From Diacronema lutheri (taxonomy: Eukaryota > Haptophyta > Pavlovophyceae > Pavlovales > Pavlovaceae): DNA of 64,000 nucleotides. The translations under genes and the position numbers were made by a program. The DNA lies in NCBI GenBank assembly GCA_019448385.1, contig JAGTXO010000024.1, positions 350,001 to 414,000 on the forward strand. The letters run 5' to 3'. Shown here piece by piece: positions 32,599 to 43,183 of this stretch. The notes beneath the pieces are model-generated. The model saw nothing but the letters and a program-made list of their open reading frames with translations. It was not told the origin of the DNA and did no database searches. The first letter of the stretch is position 1. Each line of letters opens with the position of its first letter.

Positions 32599-33270
32599 GA
32601 GCCAATGAGGCCTCGGGGGGAGTGGTTGGGAGGAAGGGGGCGAGAGGGATCCGGGTCGAAAGAAGAGGGGGCGAAAGGGAGAGGTGGCGGTCGTCGTCGA
32701 CGCCTGCGCAGCCTGGCAGCCCGAGCGACGACGCGCAGCGAGGCGACCGGCGGAGCGGTCGGGGCCCGTCGTCACCTTCCACGCCGCCGCGCGGGGCACG
32801 TCGTCACCTCAGAGCGCGCCGCAGGCCCGCAGCCCGTCGCCAGCGAGCCGAGCGCCACGATGACGCCCGCGCGCGCCTTGGCGTGCCCAGACCCACCGAC
32901 GGCAAGGCGCGCGCGCGCGGCATCGTGACCCTGACCCTGACCGCGAATGCCGCCCGCGCGCGCGCCTCGCCAAGCGAGCCAAGTGCCGCGATACCACCCG
33001 CGCAAAAACTCTTTGTGCATTATGTTTGGTCGAGACTCGCGATACAGATCAGATACAGGGAATGGGAAAAGTAAAGAGTTTCTGGTACATCTCACAAACG
33101 GCACGATGCTGAAGGGTAGGGTCGAGATGGGCGCATGCCTCGTGGCCTTCATGATCGGCTCGGCGCAGTCCTTCGCGCGCTGTGCGATGCGCGCACCACA
33201 CGGCGGCGTGCCGCCATCGCGCACATCACCGATTTGCGCGCCACACGGCGTCATCGCGCCCTTTCCCGTC
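32599..33270 (+). other. Region between the Popeye and Crinkler-type genes
   Basis: No supported gene in the first 350 bp. From about 33000 the G+C falls, and a frame leading into the next gene is open from 32947. Possible upstream starts of that gene lie at 33022, 33109 and 33127. Confidence 0.45.
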
Positions 33271-35911
33271 ATGCGCGCCGATGCGGACGACACCGTGCGG
33301 CTGGACGACGGCATCGCGAGGGTCGAGCAAGAGATCATACGGGTGCAGGGCGAGGTTGAAAAGGTGGAGGCCGAGGCGAACGAGGTCATGGCCGAGCTCG
33401 CGGCGATCGGCATGTCAAAAGTCAGCGTCATCGAGCACCCGGCCGTCGTGCGGCTCCGTGACGAGAAGAAGCAGCTCCGCGACGAGAAGAACCTGCTTCT
33501 GGAGAAGTTGGGGCGGCTCGAAAGCGGCGTCATCGCCAAAGCGGTGCGCGCTTGGCGCGCACCGGGACCCACCCACCCGCCGTCCCACTCGACCGCCCGC
33601 GCGCCGCACAATGGTTCACGCGGCTTGCAACATTGCTTGGCGATTTTGGCCCCACATCCGCGCGTACGGCACTCCCGGCGCGCCTCGTCGCGCGCGTGGC
33701 ACTCCCAGCGCTCTTCAGCGCGCGTGGCCACATGTGCGGAACCGTGACGGTTTGCGCGCGCGACCGTCATTACTCCTGCCGCAGCTGCAGGTCGAGCAAA
33801 AGCAGGCTAAACTCCCGGACGTGCTTTTTGGCCAGCTGCGCACCGCCACGCCCAGGCGCGAGTATTTGACGCTTGCTGCCGTTGCCGAGATCTTCACGGC
33901 CGCCGGCGTGCCGATGCGCAACACCAGCATGCCGCGCACGTTTCACCTCAAGCTCACGTCAGCACGCTTTGGTCTCGAACCTGCGGGGCGTTCGGTGCAG
34001 CTTGCGGCTGTGGAGCGCTACGTTGATACGAGCTTCCAGAAGAAATCCGGCAACAGGGTCGGACTTGCCCTCACGTTTGCCCAGTCCGGCGCTGGCAAGT
34101 CCTTCCTCCTGCAGGCGATCAATGCGAATTTGTCGCGTGCGGGCAAGGTGGTCGTGCCGATCACGTTCAACACCTTTTCGCCACCTCGCGCCCTCGGTGA
34201 AAGCACACCAGGCGCTGCAGGTGAAGCGCTTGGCCTGCGCGCGGCCTTTGCTTTTTTTGCCGACTTCACGGATGGGGGCGTGGTGCGGAAGCTGTGGTTG
34301 GACATTGTCGAAGCTTTGCTGGCCGACGCAGCCCTGAGAGTACCCAGCCTGCGCCGCGTCGTGGAGGCGATCGACTACGTCAAAGGGCAGAACAAGCAGC
34401 TTGTGCTGCTCGTTGACGAGATCGCAGCCACCGGACAGATCACGAGCGTCTTTGGCGCGCTCTCTGGTGTCGCAGACTATCTGGTGGATCAAGGTCGATC
34501 GGTCGCGTGCGTCATTACTGGCTTGGGTATGCGTGAGTGGGCAGAGGCCGGCATCAACTGGGACGAGACGACCTCAAAGCGCCCGTTGTCCTGGATCGTG
34601 CTGCAGCCCGCTGTCGACGGAGAGAGCCAAGGCCGGCTTGAGGATGAGTTTCAAAAGGCCGTGCTGCAATGGCAAAAGTACCAGGGCTTGGACGAGAACC
34701 GCCTCGCTCACCTCGCTCGCTCTGTGGCGTCATACGCAAATGGGCATTGGCGCACGCTCGAGCAAATGCGAGACGTGCTCGACCGCAGGCCGCCGGATCG
34801 TTTGGATGCAGAGTCGGCTGTGCGGGCTGAAAGCGAGGTGCTCGCTCACGCTCATCGCGCGGCTGACGAGTACTGGGAGGAGCGTACGACATCGATGGGG
34901 CAGCACAACCGGCAGATGGAAATGGCCTTCTTTCTTGCGTGCGGCGCTTTGCGTGTACGGCTCATGCCCGCTGACCCGATGCCCGTGCCTGGCGGCAGCT
35001 TGATCGCGTACCACCGCTTTGATTGCTCAGAGCTTGGCAGCGTGGACGGGATCCCGGGAAAAGCAAGCGGCTTTGTCCCACTTTTCGCCCTGCCGTACGT
35101 GCGGATGTGGGCAGACGCAACTTTGGAGATGTCGGCCGAGCACCACCCGCGCGTCGTCGAGCTCGCGCGCCTCCACAAGGGGCTGATCCAATTGGCCAGG
35201 GAAGCGACGCCGACGTCCTTTGAGGCTGTGGTCGCGCTGCACGAACGGCTCAGGCTGGTCGCACGCGATGTGATGGAGGGCATGCTGTGGCAGCTGCAGC
35301 AAGGGCAGCGGGCACGCATTGGATCAAACGTTGGGGAGCGCTGGCCTAGCGAGGAAGAGCTGCCGTCGCTGAGCGCGCGTGGCCGCCTGTGGAAAATCGC
35401 ACAAGGTGGCTTTTCAGGCAATGGGCTTCACGATTATTTCGACCCAACAACGACCTGCTCAAGGCACCTAGTTGCCGGCGACGTGATCCTGCCGGCGGAT
35501 GACAACCCGGCGTTTGATGTAATGGTGCTCGTTGCTGGCGATGGCGGCCAGCTCGGAATGCGCCTCGTCGAATGCAAGTACGGCGCGAAGGCTGCGACAA
35601 ATTTTGTGCTGCGCAGGAGAGACGCGCGCAAAAAGGTGGAGCTCCTGGTGGAGAAATACAACGGCGTGCTGTTCAGCTCCAGCATCTGCAGTGCGGCAGC
35701 GCGCTGGTCGATGCTGCCCGAGCTTGTGGACGCGGACAACGTTTCTGTCGAGTTTGTGGTGAACGGTAAGTGGCAGGATGGCATGGAGGAGGAGCCAAGT
35801 CGTCTCTCCGCCCAATTTGGCATCCACGTGTCGTTCGAACGTGCGCCGCAGCGGATGAGTTCCGTGTTCGAGCGGCTCGCGATGTTGCTCATGAAGTTCG
35901 TGCCGAATTGA
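33271..35911 (+). CDS. Crinkler/RHS-type P-loop NTPase fused to a PD-(D/E)XK nuclease
   Basis: Exons 33271-33543 and 33785-35911; phase-0 intron GCG|GTGCGCGC...CTGCCGCAG; 799 residues from this start. The N terminus is a coiled coil (EQEIIRVQGEVEKVEAEANEV). An NTPase follows, with Walker A FAQSGAGKSF near 188-200 and Walker B QLVLLVDEI near 298. The C terminus has AFDVMVL then MRLVECKYGAK near 683, the D...ExK of the restriction-endonuclease fold. This architecture is that of the Crinkler/trypanosome RHS NTPase-nuclease family, which is linked to transposons and to effector-like roles. G+C and codon use are clearly lower than in neighbours, which suggests transfer or recent arrival. The start is uncertain; no classical Crinkler N-terminal header is seen. 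Confidence 0.72.
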
Positions 35912-36030
35912 GATAGCCATGTGGCCGTGCCCTCATTCTCATTCAGGTTTGAAGCACCCTCAGGCGCACTGACTCCCCGAATCAGGTATCGGACCAGCGC
36001 GCTTCTCAGCGCGCGGCGCGCACGGCGACC

Positions 36031-38212
36031 TTAGGCGACGGCGGCCCAGCGCGCGACGCGCACGTCTCTCGCCGGCGTGGGCGGCGTTGGCGGCGAGGAG
36101 CGCGCGGTCGCGCTGTTCCTCGCCTTGCCGTGCGCCGCGCTGCGCGCGCGCCCACTCCGACTAGCCTCGGACAGCGGCTCGCCCGCACCAACCACGAATG
36201 CGCGCGCGTCCCTGGCGCGCTCCTCGCCGCGGCGCAGCGCGACGAGCACCTCCGCGTTGAAGCGGTCGATGCCGCCCGGGAATGCCTCGACGACCGCGAT
36301 GAGCCGTGCCTCGTCGTCCGGCAATGCGCAGCGCGCGTTACGCGCGTCGAATTCGCTCGCGCCGAGCACCTCGCCGCTGCCGTCGCCGTCCGCCTCGCAG
36401 TCCGTTGCGGAGAGCCGTTTGGCGCCGCCAAACGTGAACACTTCGATCGCCTCATCCGAGCCGCCCATCGCGAGGAACGTGAAGAGCTGCGCGGCGTGCG
36501 CGCGACGCCAACCGGCGGCGTGAGTGGTTGCCGGCGCGTCCTCCTACATGCAGCACCACTTCTCCCCCCCCCCCCCCCCTCCTACATGCAGCACCACTTC
36601 TCCCCCCCCCCCCCCCCTCCTACATGCAGCACCACCACTCCCCCCCCCCCCCCCCCCCCCCCCTCCCTCTCCCGTGCGCGCGCATGCACGCGGCGCACCT
36701 CGATCACACACCACAGCCGGCGGAGAAGCGACGGGCCGTTGATCACGACGAGCCGGTTGCAGCCGGCGAGGAAGATGGGCAGGCAGCGCACCGACGCGTC
36801 AATGTCGTCCTGGTCGATGCAGTACTTGTCCAGCCTGCGCGCCGGCGGCGCGGCGCACGTCGGCCGCGCGCCGCGCGCGCGCGCGCGCAGTGCGGCCGCG
36901 CACGCGCGTGCGCGCGCACCAGAGGAGCGGCTCGCGCTTGTGCACGCGCTCAAACTGCCGGCACCACGTCTCGAGCGCGCGCCACTTCTCCTCGGAGTCG
37001 TCCGACCATGAGTGCGAGACGAACGCGTCGACCTGCCCAAAGCGCGCGGCGCGCGACACGGCGTGCGCGCGCGCGTCCGGCGTCGAGCGCTCGAGGACCT
37101 GCTTGTCGAGATCGCTCGCTGCGACGCAGCGGAAGCGCGCCTTGCCGAGCGCGAGTGCGGCCTCGCTCGCGCCGACGCCGCCGATGAGCGAGGCGATGCA
37201 CAGCGCCGAGCTCAGCTCGCCGCCCTGCCGGGCGAGGCGCGATTGGATGGCGCCGCGGAGGCGCTTGCTCGCGCCGAGGACTGCGACGGTGAGCAGCGCG
37301 ATGGCCATCCACGAGCCCACGCCGCCTGACACCCTGTCGCGCGCCGCCGCGCCGACGGCGAATGACATGACGATGCGGGCGACCAGCGTGAGTCCGTTCG
37401 CCGAGACGCCCCACACGAAGCATGACCATATAATGTCGATGCGCCGCGGCACGCTCGCGCGCGGCCGGAGCGACCACGCGATCCGCGCGATGCCGAATGC
37501 GTACACGACGAAGCACGCGGCGTGCAGCACGGCGATTGAGAGCAGCGCGCCGCACGCGTGCGCGCCGAGCGCCGCGCACCGCCCGCTAAACACCGCGCGC
37601 GCCGCCGGCAACGCCCCATTTTGCACCATGGCCACGCTGGCGCCGGCGAGCACAAGCACGACGCACGACGCGGCGCAGAGCGTCGCGCGCGGCTGCGTCG
37701 GCAGGAGGCTGAGGAGCGACACGAACCCGCCAAACAAGAGGGCCGAGACGGTGGCAACCGCGAGCGGCGCGATGAGGTCGGGGCGGAGCAGCTCCGTTTG
37801 CGCGATGCAAATGTACGCGACGGCGAGCAGGACGCACCCAAGACACACGGCGAAGAGCGGCCGCTGGATCCGCCGCTGGCGTAGCTCGCCTGGCGGTCCG
37901 CGTGAAAGGGGAAGCGGGGCGGGTGGAGCACACGCGCTGGCGGTCAAAGAACGTTGCGGCGCCGCGCGGCGGCGCGCCGAGGCGGCCCCGCGCCCACGCG
38001 GGCGCCGCGTCGGTGGGGCACTGCGCGCAGCGCGCACCTTGGCGGCGCGCCTCGCTCAGCAGCTTGTCAACGTCAACGCGCACAGCATTCGTGGTGGGCT
38101 CGGGAGCTTGACTGATCTCGCGCGCCTTCAAAGCCTGCTTGGCCGACACGCCCCGCGGCTCGGCGGGAACGATTCGCGAGGCGCGCGCGCGCGGCGACGC
38201 GACGTCAAACAT
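36031..38212 (-). CDS. Polytopic membrane protein with C-terminal TIR-like domain
   Basis: Exons 38212-38038, 37889-36920, 36834-36699, 36486-36031; 578 residues. After a basic N terminus there are about six hydrophobic segments (such as LFAVCLGCVLLAVAYICIA and ALLFGGFVSLLSLL). A cytosolic part follows with VDAFVSHSWSDDSEEKW, EPLLWLDKYCIDQDDID, CLPIFLAGCNRLVVI and RLWCVIELFTFLAMG. The order resembles TIR-type folds, and the E of WCVIEL falls where TIR NADases place their catalytic glutamate. All junction phases agree (WLDK and CVIE|LFTF are rebuilt exactly). Intron 3 holds C-tract repeats. The role is unknown; NADase or scaffold activity is inference. Confidence 0.7.
36538..36663. repeat. Tandem C-tract repeat inside an intron
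   Basis: Three units of CTCCTACATGCAGCACCAC plus a C run of increasing length, within intron 3 of the TIR-like gene. Confidence 0.85.
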
Positions 38213-38748
38213 AATTTCCTGCACGCTTCTTCCACACCGCTCGACCTTTCTAGCGGTACGCCCTGATGAAGCGTCGTTTGTGTATTTTCCCCATTGTATT
38301 CGTTAAAATTGGGCTTGGCGACTTCCCCTCCGGTGCGTTGATGACCCCCTTTTATACTAACGGCGCTTACCTTTTATACCTTTTATTCCTTTTATACGAG
38401 GGTCAGCACCAGCTGCGGGGGAATCGAGTAGCCACCAATGTCGTCGATCCCCGCGCATCCCGGTCACCAGCGAGCGGGCTGCGAGGCCCGACGGGCCCAA
38501 AGGGCCCGCACGTGCCTAACCGCCGCGCGCTGCCGGTCGCGTGCCGCCGCCCGCGTGCAGGCGACACACGCCGCCCAGGTCACCGCACGTGTCAGCGCCC
38601 GCTTCCGCCGCCCGGTCGGCCGCACGACGCGACGCCGCCCCTGCGCGCACCACCGGTGCCGCGAAGACTTCCCGGCCGTTGCCGGGCGCCACGCCACCGA
38701 GGGCGCCCAACCCCACCGGCGGAGCGCAGCACAACCCCGAGCACACTA
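38213..38748. other. Lower-G+C patch and start of repeat block
   Basis: At 38340-38400 CTTTTATA-type words recur four times (CCTTTTATACTAACGGCGC, then TTACCTTTTATACC and relatives). This is AT-rich against the local background. A near-identical CCTTTTATACTAACGACGC stands at 39603, beyond the 192-bp array, so the whole block is flanked by a direct repeat. The rest has no supported gene. Confidence 0.55.
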
Positions 38749-39586
38749 CGCCGCCGCCGCCCGTGCAGCCGCGCCCGCGCGCCCCGCCGCTCCCAAACCC
38801 ATCGACGGCGGCGAAATGTGTGTGTTTCGTGGTGCCGGCGCAGTCGATGGGCAGGGGCGGCGAAGCGCGCGGAGCGCGGTCACCAGAGCGCGAGGACGCA
38901 GCCGTCGCGAGAGAAGAAGAAGTCGTCGTCGAGCACACCATGCCGCCGCCGCCCGTGCAGCCGCGCCCGCGCGCCCCGCCGCTCCCAAACCCATCGACGG
39001 CGGCGAAATGTGTGTGTTTCGTGGTGCCGGCGCAGTCGATGGGCAGGGGCGGCGAAGCGCGCGGAGCGCGGTCACCAGAGCGCGAGGACGCAGCCGTCGC
39101 GATAGGAGAAGGAGTCGTCGTCGAGCACACCATGCCGCCGCCGCCCGTGCAGCCGCGCCCGCGCGCCCCGCCGCTCCAAAACCCATCGACGGCGGCGAAA
39201 TGTGTGTGTTTCGTGGTGCCGGCGCAGTCGATGGGCAGGGGCGGCGAAGCGCGCGGAGCGCGGTCACCAGAGTGCGAGGACGCAGCCGTCGCGAGAGAAG
39301 AAGAAGTCGTCGTCGAGCACACCATGCCGCCGCCGCCCGTGCAGCCGCGCCCGCGCGCCCCGCCGCTCCCAAACCCATCGACGGCGGCGAAATGTGTGTG
39401 TTTCGTGGTGCCGGCGCAGTCGATGGGCAGGGGCGGCGAAGCGCGCGGAGCGCGGTCACCAGAGCGCGAGGACGCAGCCGTCGCGAGAGAAGAAGAAGTC
39501 GTCGTCGAGCACACCACGCCGCCGCCGCCCGTGCAGCCGCGCCCGCGCGCCCCGCCGCTCCCAAACCCATCGACGGCGGCGAATCT
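38749..39586. repeat. 192-bp minisatellite, 4.4 copies
   Basis: Unit starts at 38749, 38941, 39133, 39325 and 39517, exactly 192 bp apart; the last copy is partial. Copies differ by a few bases. The unit is 64 codons long and free of stops in at least three frames. It encodes, for example, PPPPVQPRPRAPPLPNPSTA and later AQSMGRGGEARGARSPE on the plus strand. I cannot tell whether it is translated. Confidence 0.93.
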
Positions 39587-40203
39587 GTGTGTTTCCGTCG
39601 ACCTTTTATACTAACGACGCTTTCCGACGGGTCATTTTATGGCCGGTAACTCGAGGTTCTCCGAGACCTCCGGGTCCAGACGTGGAGTATGTAGGGATCC
39701 GAGGGTCCGGACGGAGCGGGAGGGGGAGGGCGGAGAAGGAGGATGGGCCGTACATACGACCCTTACGGGGCGCAAGCGGCTCGTGCTGAGGCTGAAGAGC
39801 GCCATGAAGCGTCGTTCTCACCCGGGTGTGGCACGCGCGCTTGGTCGCGCCGCCACTGCGGCTCGCCCGTGCCCGCTTCGAGGCCGGGGGCGCGGCGCGC
39901 ATGCTCGGGCTAGCCGAGCCGCCCCGCCGCAAGGTCGCTGCCGACCGGCTGGGCGCTGCGCCGTTCGCGGCTGCCGTGTTGGCGCGACGCGGGCGCTTCG
40001 CCTCCGGCGCCGCGCCGCGCGCGGTCGCGAGCGAATCCCGCGCGTTGCCGCCGGTCGTGCCGGTGCCGGTGCCGGCAGCGGCAGCGGCGGCGGCGGCGGC
40101 GGCGGCGGCGTGTGCGGCAGCGGCTGCGGCACCGTCGGGACGGCCTACGACCCATGCCGGATGGGATTGCAATCTCCACGCCGACTTTCGACTTTCGACC
40201 GCC
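39587..40203. other. Intergenic, no supported gene
   Basis: Contains the second TTTTATACTAACG copy (39605-39617), an ATGAAGCGTCGTT word (39803) also found at 38266, and GC-rich simple repeats. Open frames here are shadows without motifs. Confidence 0.45.
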
Positions 40204-41175
40204 TCACCACCACGCCGGCCGGGCGTGCGCACGCCGCACGACGGGCAGCGGCGCCGTCGGGCGAAAGAGGTGCGCGTACGCATCGGGCACGCCGACCGCG
40301 ACGAGCTGCGTCGACGCGGGGTCACCGAGCTGCAGCGGCGCGCCGTCCGTGCCGAGCAGGCGGCGCGCGGGCGCGGCGGACGAGACGGGCGGCGGCGGCG
40401 GCACGTCGGGCAGGCGCAGGACGGGCGAGTGGATGGTGGGGACGACGCGAAGCGCGCTCTGCAGCCGCACGTCGAGCCGTTGGCGGCGGAACATATGCTG
40501 CTCGCGCAGGTGGCACTCGTAAAAGGCGCGCTGCGCCTCAAGCCGGCGCAGCTCGTTGTGCCGGCGCTTGTCGAGCGCGTTGAGCCTGTGCGCGTGTTCG
40601 TCGGCGAGGCGGTGGGTCTCAGCGGCGTGCCGACACAGCGTCCGATTCCGCGCGAGCTGCGTGCGTCCGACGCGCTGGTCCGTGTTGCGTTCATCCTCGA
40701 TGCGCGCGAGCGCGCGCATGTCGTGCGCGGTCGCGAGCGCCTCCTCGTACTCCTCGAGCGCGGCGAGCGAGCGGATGCGCCGGCCGAGCGCGAGCTTGCG
40801 CGTTGAGGCCTTGGCGCCCGCCATGTGCGCTTTGACCGCGCGCTCAAGCTCGGCCAGCTCCGAAGCGTGCCGCGCGCGCTGCGCGGCAGCCTCGGCTGCG
40901 ATGTCGTCACGAAGCGCGCGCTGCCGTGCGTCCCACTCCTCCTCAGCCTTGCGTCGAGCGTTGGTGAGCTTACGGCCGAGCTCGGCCATGTGTCGCGCCT
41001 CATGCATCCCGCGCGCGCGCGCGTCCGCGCGCGCGAGCCGCGCCTTGCGCGCGTGGAGCGCGGCCGTAAGCGAGACGGCCTCGGCCCATCGGCCAGACTG
41101 CGCCGTCGCGCTCGCCTGCGCGCGCAGCTCGCTCAGCGCGATGCGCGACGCGCGCGTCTCCTCGAGCCACGGCAT
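40204..41175 (-). CDS. Coiled-coil protein of unknown family
   Basis: 323 residues from the ATG at 41175 (MPWLEETRASRIALSELRAQ). Almost all of residues 10-240 is charged helix, such as ELGRKLTNARRKAEEEWD, SLAALEEYEEALATAHDM and NALDKRRHNELRRLEAQR. This is followed by a proline-rich hinge (LPDVPPPPPVSSA) and a short C-terminal segment. Long helices of this kind occur in axonemal and basal-body proteins, but I see no diagnostic motif. An upstream coding exon cannot be excluded. Confidence 0.6.
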   Translation of the reverse strand: MPWLEETRASRIALSELRAQASATAQSGRWAEAVSLTAALHARKARLARADARARGMHEARHMAELGRKLTNARRKAEEEWDARQRALRDDIAAEAAAQRARHASELAELERAVKAHMAGAKASTRKLALGRRIRSLAALEEYEEALATAHDMRALARIEDERNTDQRVGRTQLARNRTLCRHAAETHRLADEHAHRLNALDKRRHNELRRLEAQRAFYECHLREQHMFRRQRLDVRLQSALRVVPTIHSPVLRLPDVPPPPPVSSAAPARRLLGTDGAPLQLGDPASTQLVAVGVPDAYAHLFRPTAPLPVVRRAHARPAWW

Positions 41176-41442
41176 GCGCGTTGTGCGCGGAGCGCGTCTC
41201 CCCGAGCCGCGGGGCTCGGCGGGCGCCAACGGACGTGTAACGGTCAGGCGTCAGCTCTCGCACCTCCCTCTTCAGTGTGCGTCTGCCAGGTCCTTCAGTG
41301 TGCGTGAGGGCCGCAGCCCAGGGCGTGGACTGAGATCACGCTCTGGGCTGCGGCTGACTTGCAACTCAAGACGCGTGGTGGCCGTCCGGCGCTCCCGCGC
41401 GCCTCGCCCTACGCGGCTCGCGCGCGCAGTGGGCCTTTCGAG

Positions 41443-41753
41443 TCAAAGGCCCTGGTGCTGTTTCCTCGCCACCTCGGCGTCGAACTTCTCCTCCATGCGG
41501 TTGAGCTTGTCGATCAGGTTGTTGCACGCCAAGATCATCGCGTCGGCCGGGTTCGAGTTGGCTGTCGTGTGCACCTCGATGTGGATCTTGTGCTCGAGCG
41601 GGTGCGGCATGCGGTATCCCGCAAACGCCACGCGCGTGTCCTCGAGCAGCTGCATGCGCACTAGGTTACCCAGCGTGTGGTCCTCGCGCTCGACGACGAA
41701 GCGCCCCGCGTTCTCCACCTTCTTGTCCTTCTCGAATGCAACCCTGGCGAACG

Positions 41754-41788
<35 letters not shown>

Positions 41789-41992
41789 CCGCACGCGCGC
41801 GCGCAGCGGCGAGGCGCGGTGCGCGCGGGTGCGTGCGCGCGCGCGCGAAGCGAGCGTCGCGGTCACGGCGTCAAGCGCTGCGGCGCGCGCAGCGCATCCT
41901 CCACGCGCGCACGGCGCGCGCGCCGCGCACTTGCTCGTCCCGTCCGGCAGCACGACGAGCTCCCAGCTCTCCGGCCGGTTCGCGTGCGACAT
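41443..41992 (-). CDS. RPB11: RNA polymerase II subunit RPB11
   Basis: Exons 41992-41931 and 41743-41443; phase-2 intron AA|GTGCGCGG...CGCCAG|G; 120 residues (human POLR2J 117). It partners RPB3 in polymerase II assembly in the nucleus. Exon 1 encodes MSHANRPESWELVVLPDGTS. Exon 2 continues with the alpha-like dimerisation motif EDHTLGNLVRMQLLEDTRV, then FAGYRMPHPLEHKIHIEVHT and the C-terminal helix. The intron contains a 34-nt C tract (41754-41787). It is divergent from the VPS24 gene at 92 bp. Confidence 0.96.
41754..41787. repeat. C homopolymer in RPB11 intron
   Basis: About 34 consecutive C residues on the plus strand, close to the 3' splice site of the minus-strand gene. Confidence 0.9.
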
Positions 41993-42084
41993 CGTGCCGC
42001 GCCGAACCCAACTTGGAACTTCAGAAAGCCCCCTGGCCACCTCTGCGCCTGGGGAGTGGACGTCTCCGGGCGCGGGCGCGCCGC
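41993..42084. promoter_or_regulatory. Divergent promoter region (92 bp)
   Basis: Shared space between the start codons of RPB11 and VPS24. No TATA box is seen. Confidence 0.45.
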
Positions 42085-42930
42085 ATGTGGGCACCGTGGC
42101 AGAAGCCGGTCGACCCGAAGGAGCAGGTGCGCAAGTGGAAGGCGGATCTGCGCGGGGAGGGCCGCAAGCTTGAGCGGCAGGTGCGGCACATCCAGGCCGA
42201 GGAGGTGAAGGTCAAAAAGTCGATCAAGGACGCGGCCAAGCGCGGCGACACCGCGTCGGCCAAGGTGCTGGCCAAGGAGCTAGTGCGCTCGCGCAAGGTG
42301 GTGAACCGGCTGCAGATCAGCCGGGTCCAGCTCAACTCGGTCGTCATGCAGATGCAGGAGAACTACGGTGCGCGCCGCGCGCGCTGGCGCGCCGGCCTGC
42401 GCCTAGCCGGCCGCGCGCCGACGCCGCGCGCGCGCGCGCCGCGCGCCGTTCGCGCGCGTGGACGCGCAGGGCAAGCCAAGGTGATGGGCCACCTGCAGAA
42501 GAGCGCGGACATAATGCGCGTGATGAACAACCTGATCAAGCTCCCCGAGATCGCGCAGACGATGCAGGCGCTCCAGCGCGAGATGGTCAAGGCGGGCGTT
42601 ATCGAGGACCTCGTCGACGCCGCGATGGATCAGGACGACGACGAGCTGGAGGACGAGGCGGAGGAGGAGGTCGAGAAGGTCCTCGTCGAGATCACCTCGG
42701 ACATGTTCCAAAAAGCCGGCGCCGTCCCACTGCAAACCGTGCGCGCCGCGTCGGGCTCGGCCCGCCGCTCGGCCGCGTCGCAGCGCGCGCGCGCGCCTCA
42801 CGCGCCGTGCGGCGCTGCTGGCGCGCAGGTGGCCAAGCCCGAGGCGGCGCATACGGAAGCGGAGGAGGCGGCTGACTCGGAGGAGGTACTCGCGATGCAA
42901 GCGAGGCTCGAGAGCCTCAAGGCGGCCTAG
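42085..42930 (+). CDS. VPS24: ESCRT-III subunit VPS24/CHMP3
   Basis: Exons 42085-42367, 42470-42738, 42829-42930; 217 residues (human CHMP3 222). ESCRT-III proteins polymerise at endosome and division membranes. KPVDPKEQVRKWKADLRGE, RQVRHIQAEEVKVKKSIKDA and VLAKELVRSRKVVNRL form the basic core. An acidic linker and the C-terminal MIM1-type helix EEVLAMQARLESLKA follow. The KPVDPKE start and basic helix fit VPS24 better than VPS2. Both introns (102 and 90 bp) are multiples of three without stops. Reading through them would insert arginine-rich, unconserved sequence. Confidence 0.94.
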   Translation: MWAPWQKPVDPKEQVRKWKADLRGEGRKLERQVRHIQAEEVKVKKSIKDAAKRGDTASAKVLAKELVRSRKVVNRLQISRVQLNSVVMQMQENYGARRARWRAGLRLAGRAPTPRARAPRAVRARGRAGQAKVMGHLQKSADIMRVMNNLIKLPEIAQTMQALQREMVKAGVIEDLVDAAMDQDDDELEDEAEEEVEKVLVEITSDMFQKAGAVPLQTVRAASGSARRSAASQRARAPHAPCGAAGAQVAKPEAAHTEAEEAADSEEVLAMQARLESLKAA

Positions 42931-43183
42931 AGGTCGTGGCATGCGCAGGCGGCGGAGGCTGAGGGCGGCTGGCGAGGGGCGGCCGGCCCGACGGACGCTG
43001 GCGGGGGCTACCGCGGTTCGGTGCGCGCCGCGCGGGGTCGCAGCGCGGTCCATGTACACTCAGTCCTGAGTCCTGACGGGTCCTCTGAAAGTCCTGACTG
43101 ATCTGAAAGTCCTGAGTCCGCCTGTCCTTGACTTCAAAATGCGCAGTCACTGACTCCGCTGTCACGCGCCTCGGGTGGGACGC

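Noticed and set aside
38749-39586. CRISPR array or coding repeat gene
   Set aside because: 192-bp units follow each other without spacers. No start, splice or conserved context supports a protein.
42085-42930. VPS2/CHMP2 identity for the ESCRT-III gene
   Set aside because: The KPVDPKE start, the basic helix pattern and the MIM1 ending AMQARLESL match VPS24/CHMP3 better.
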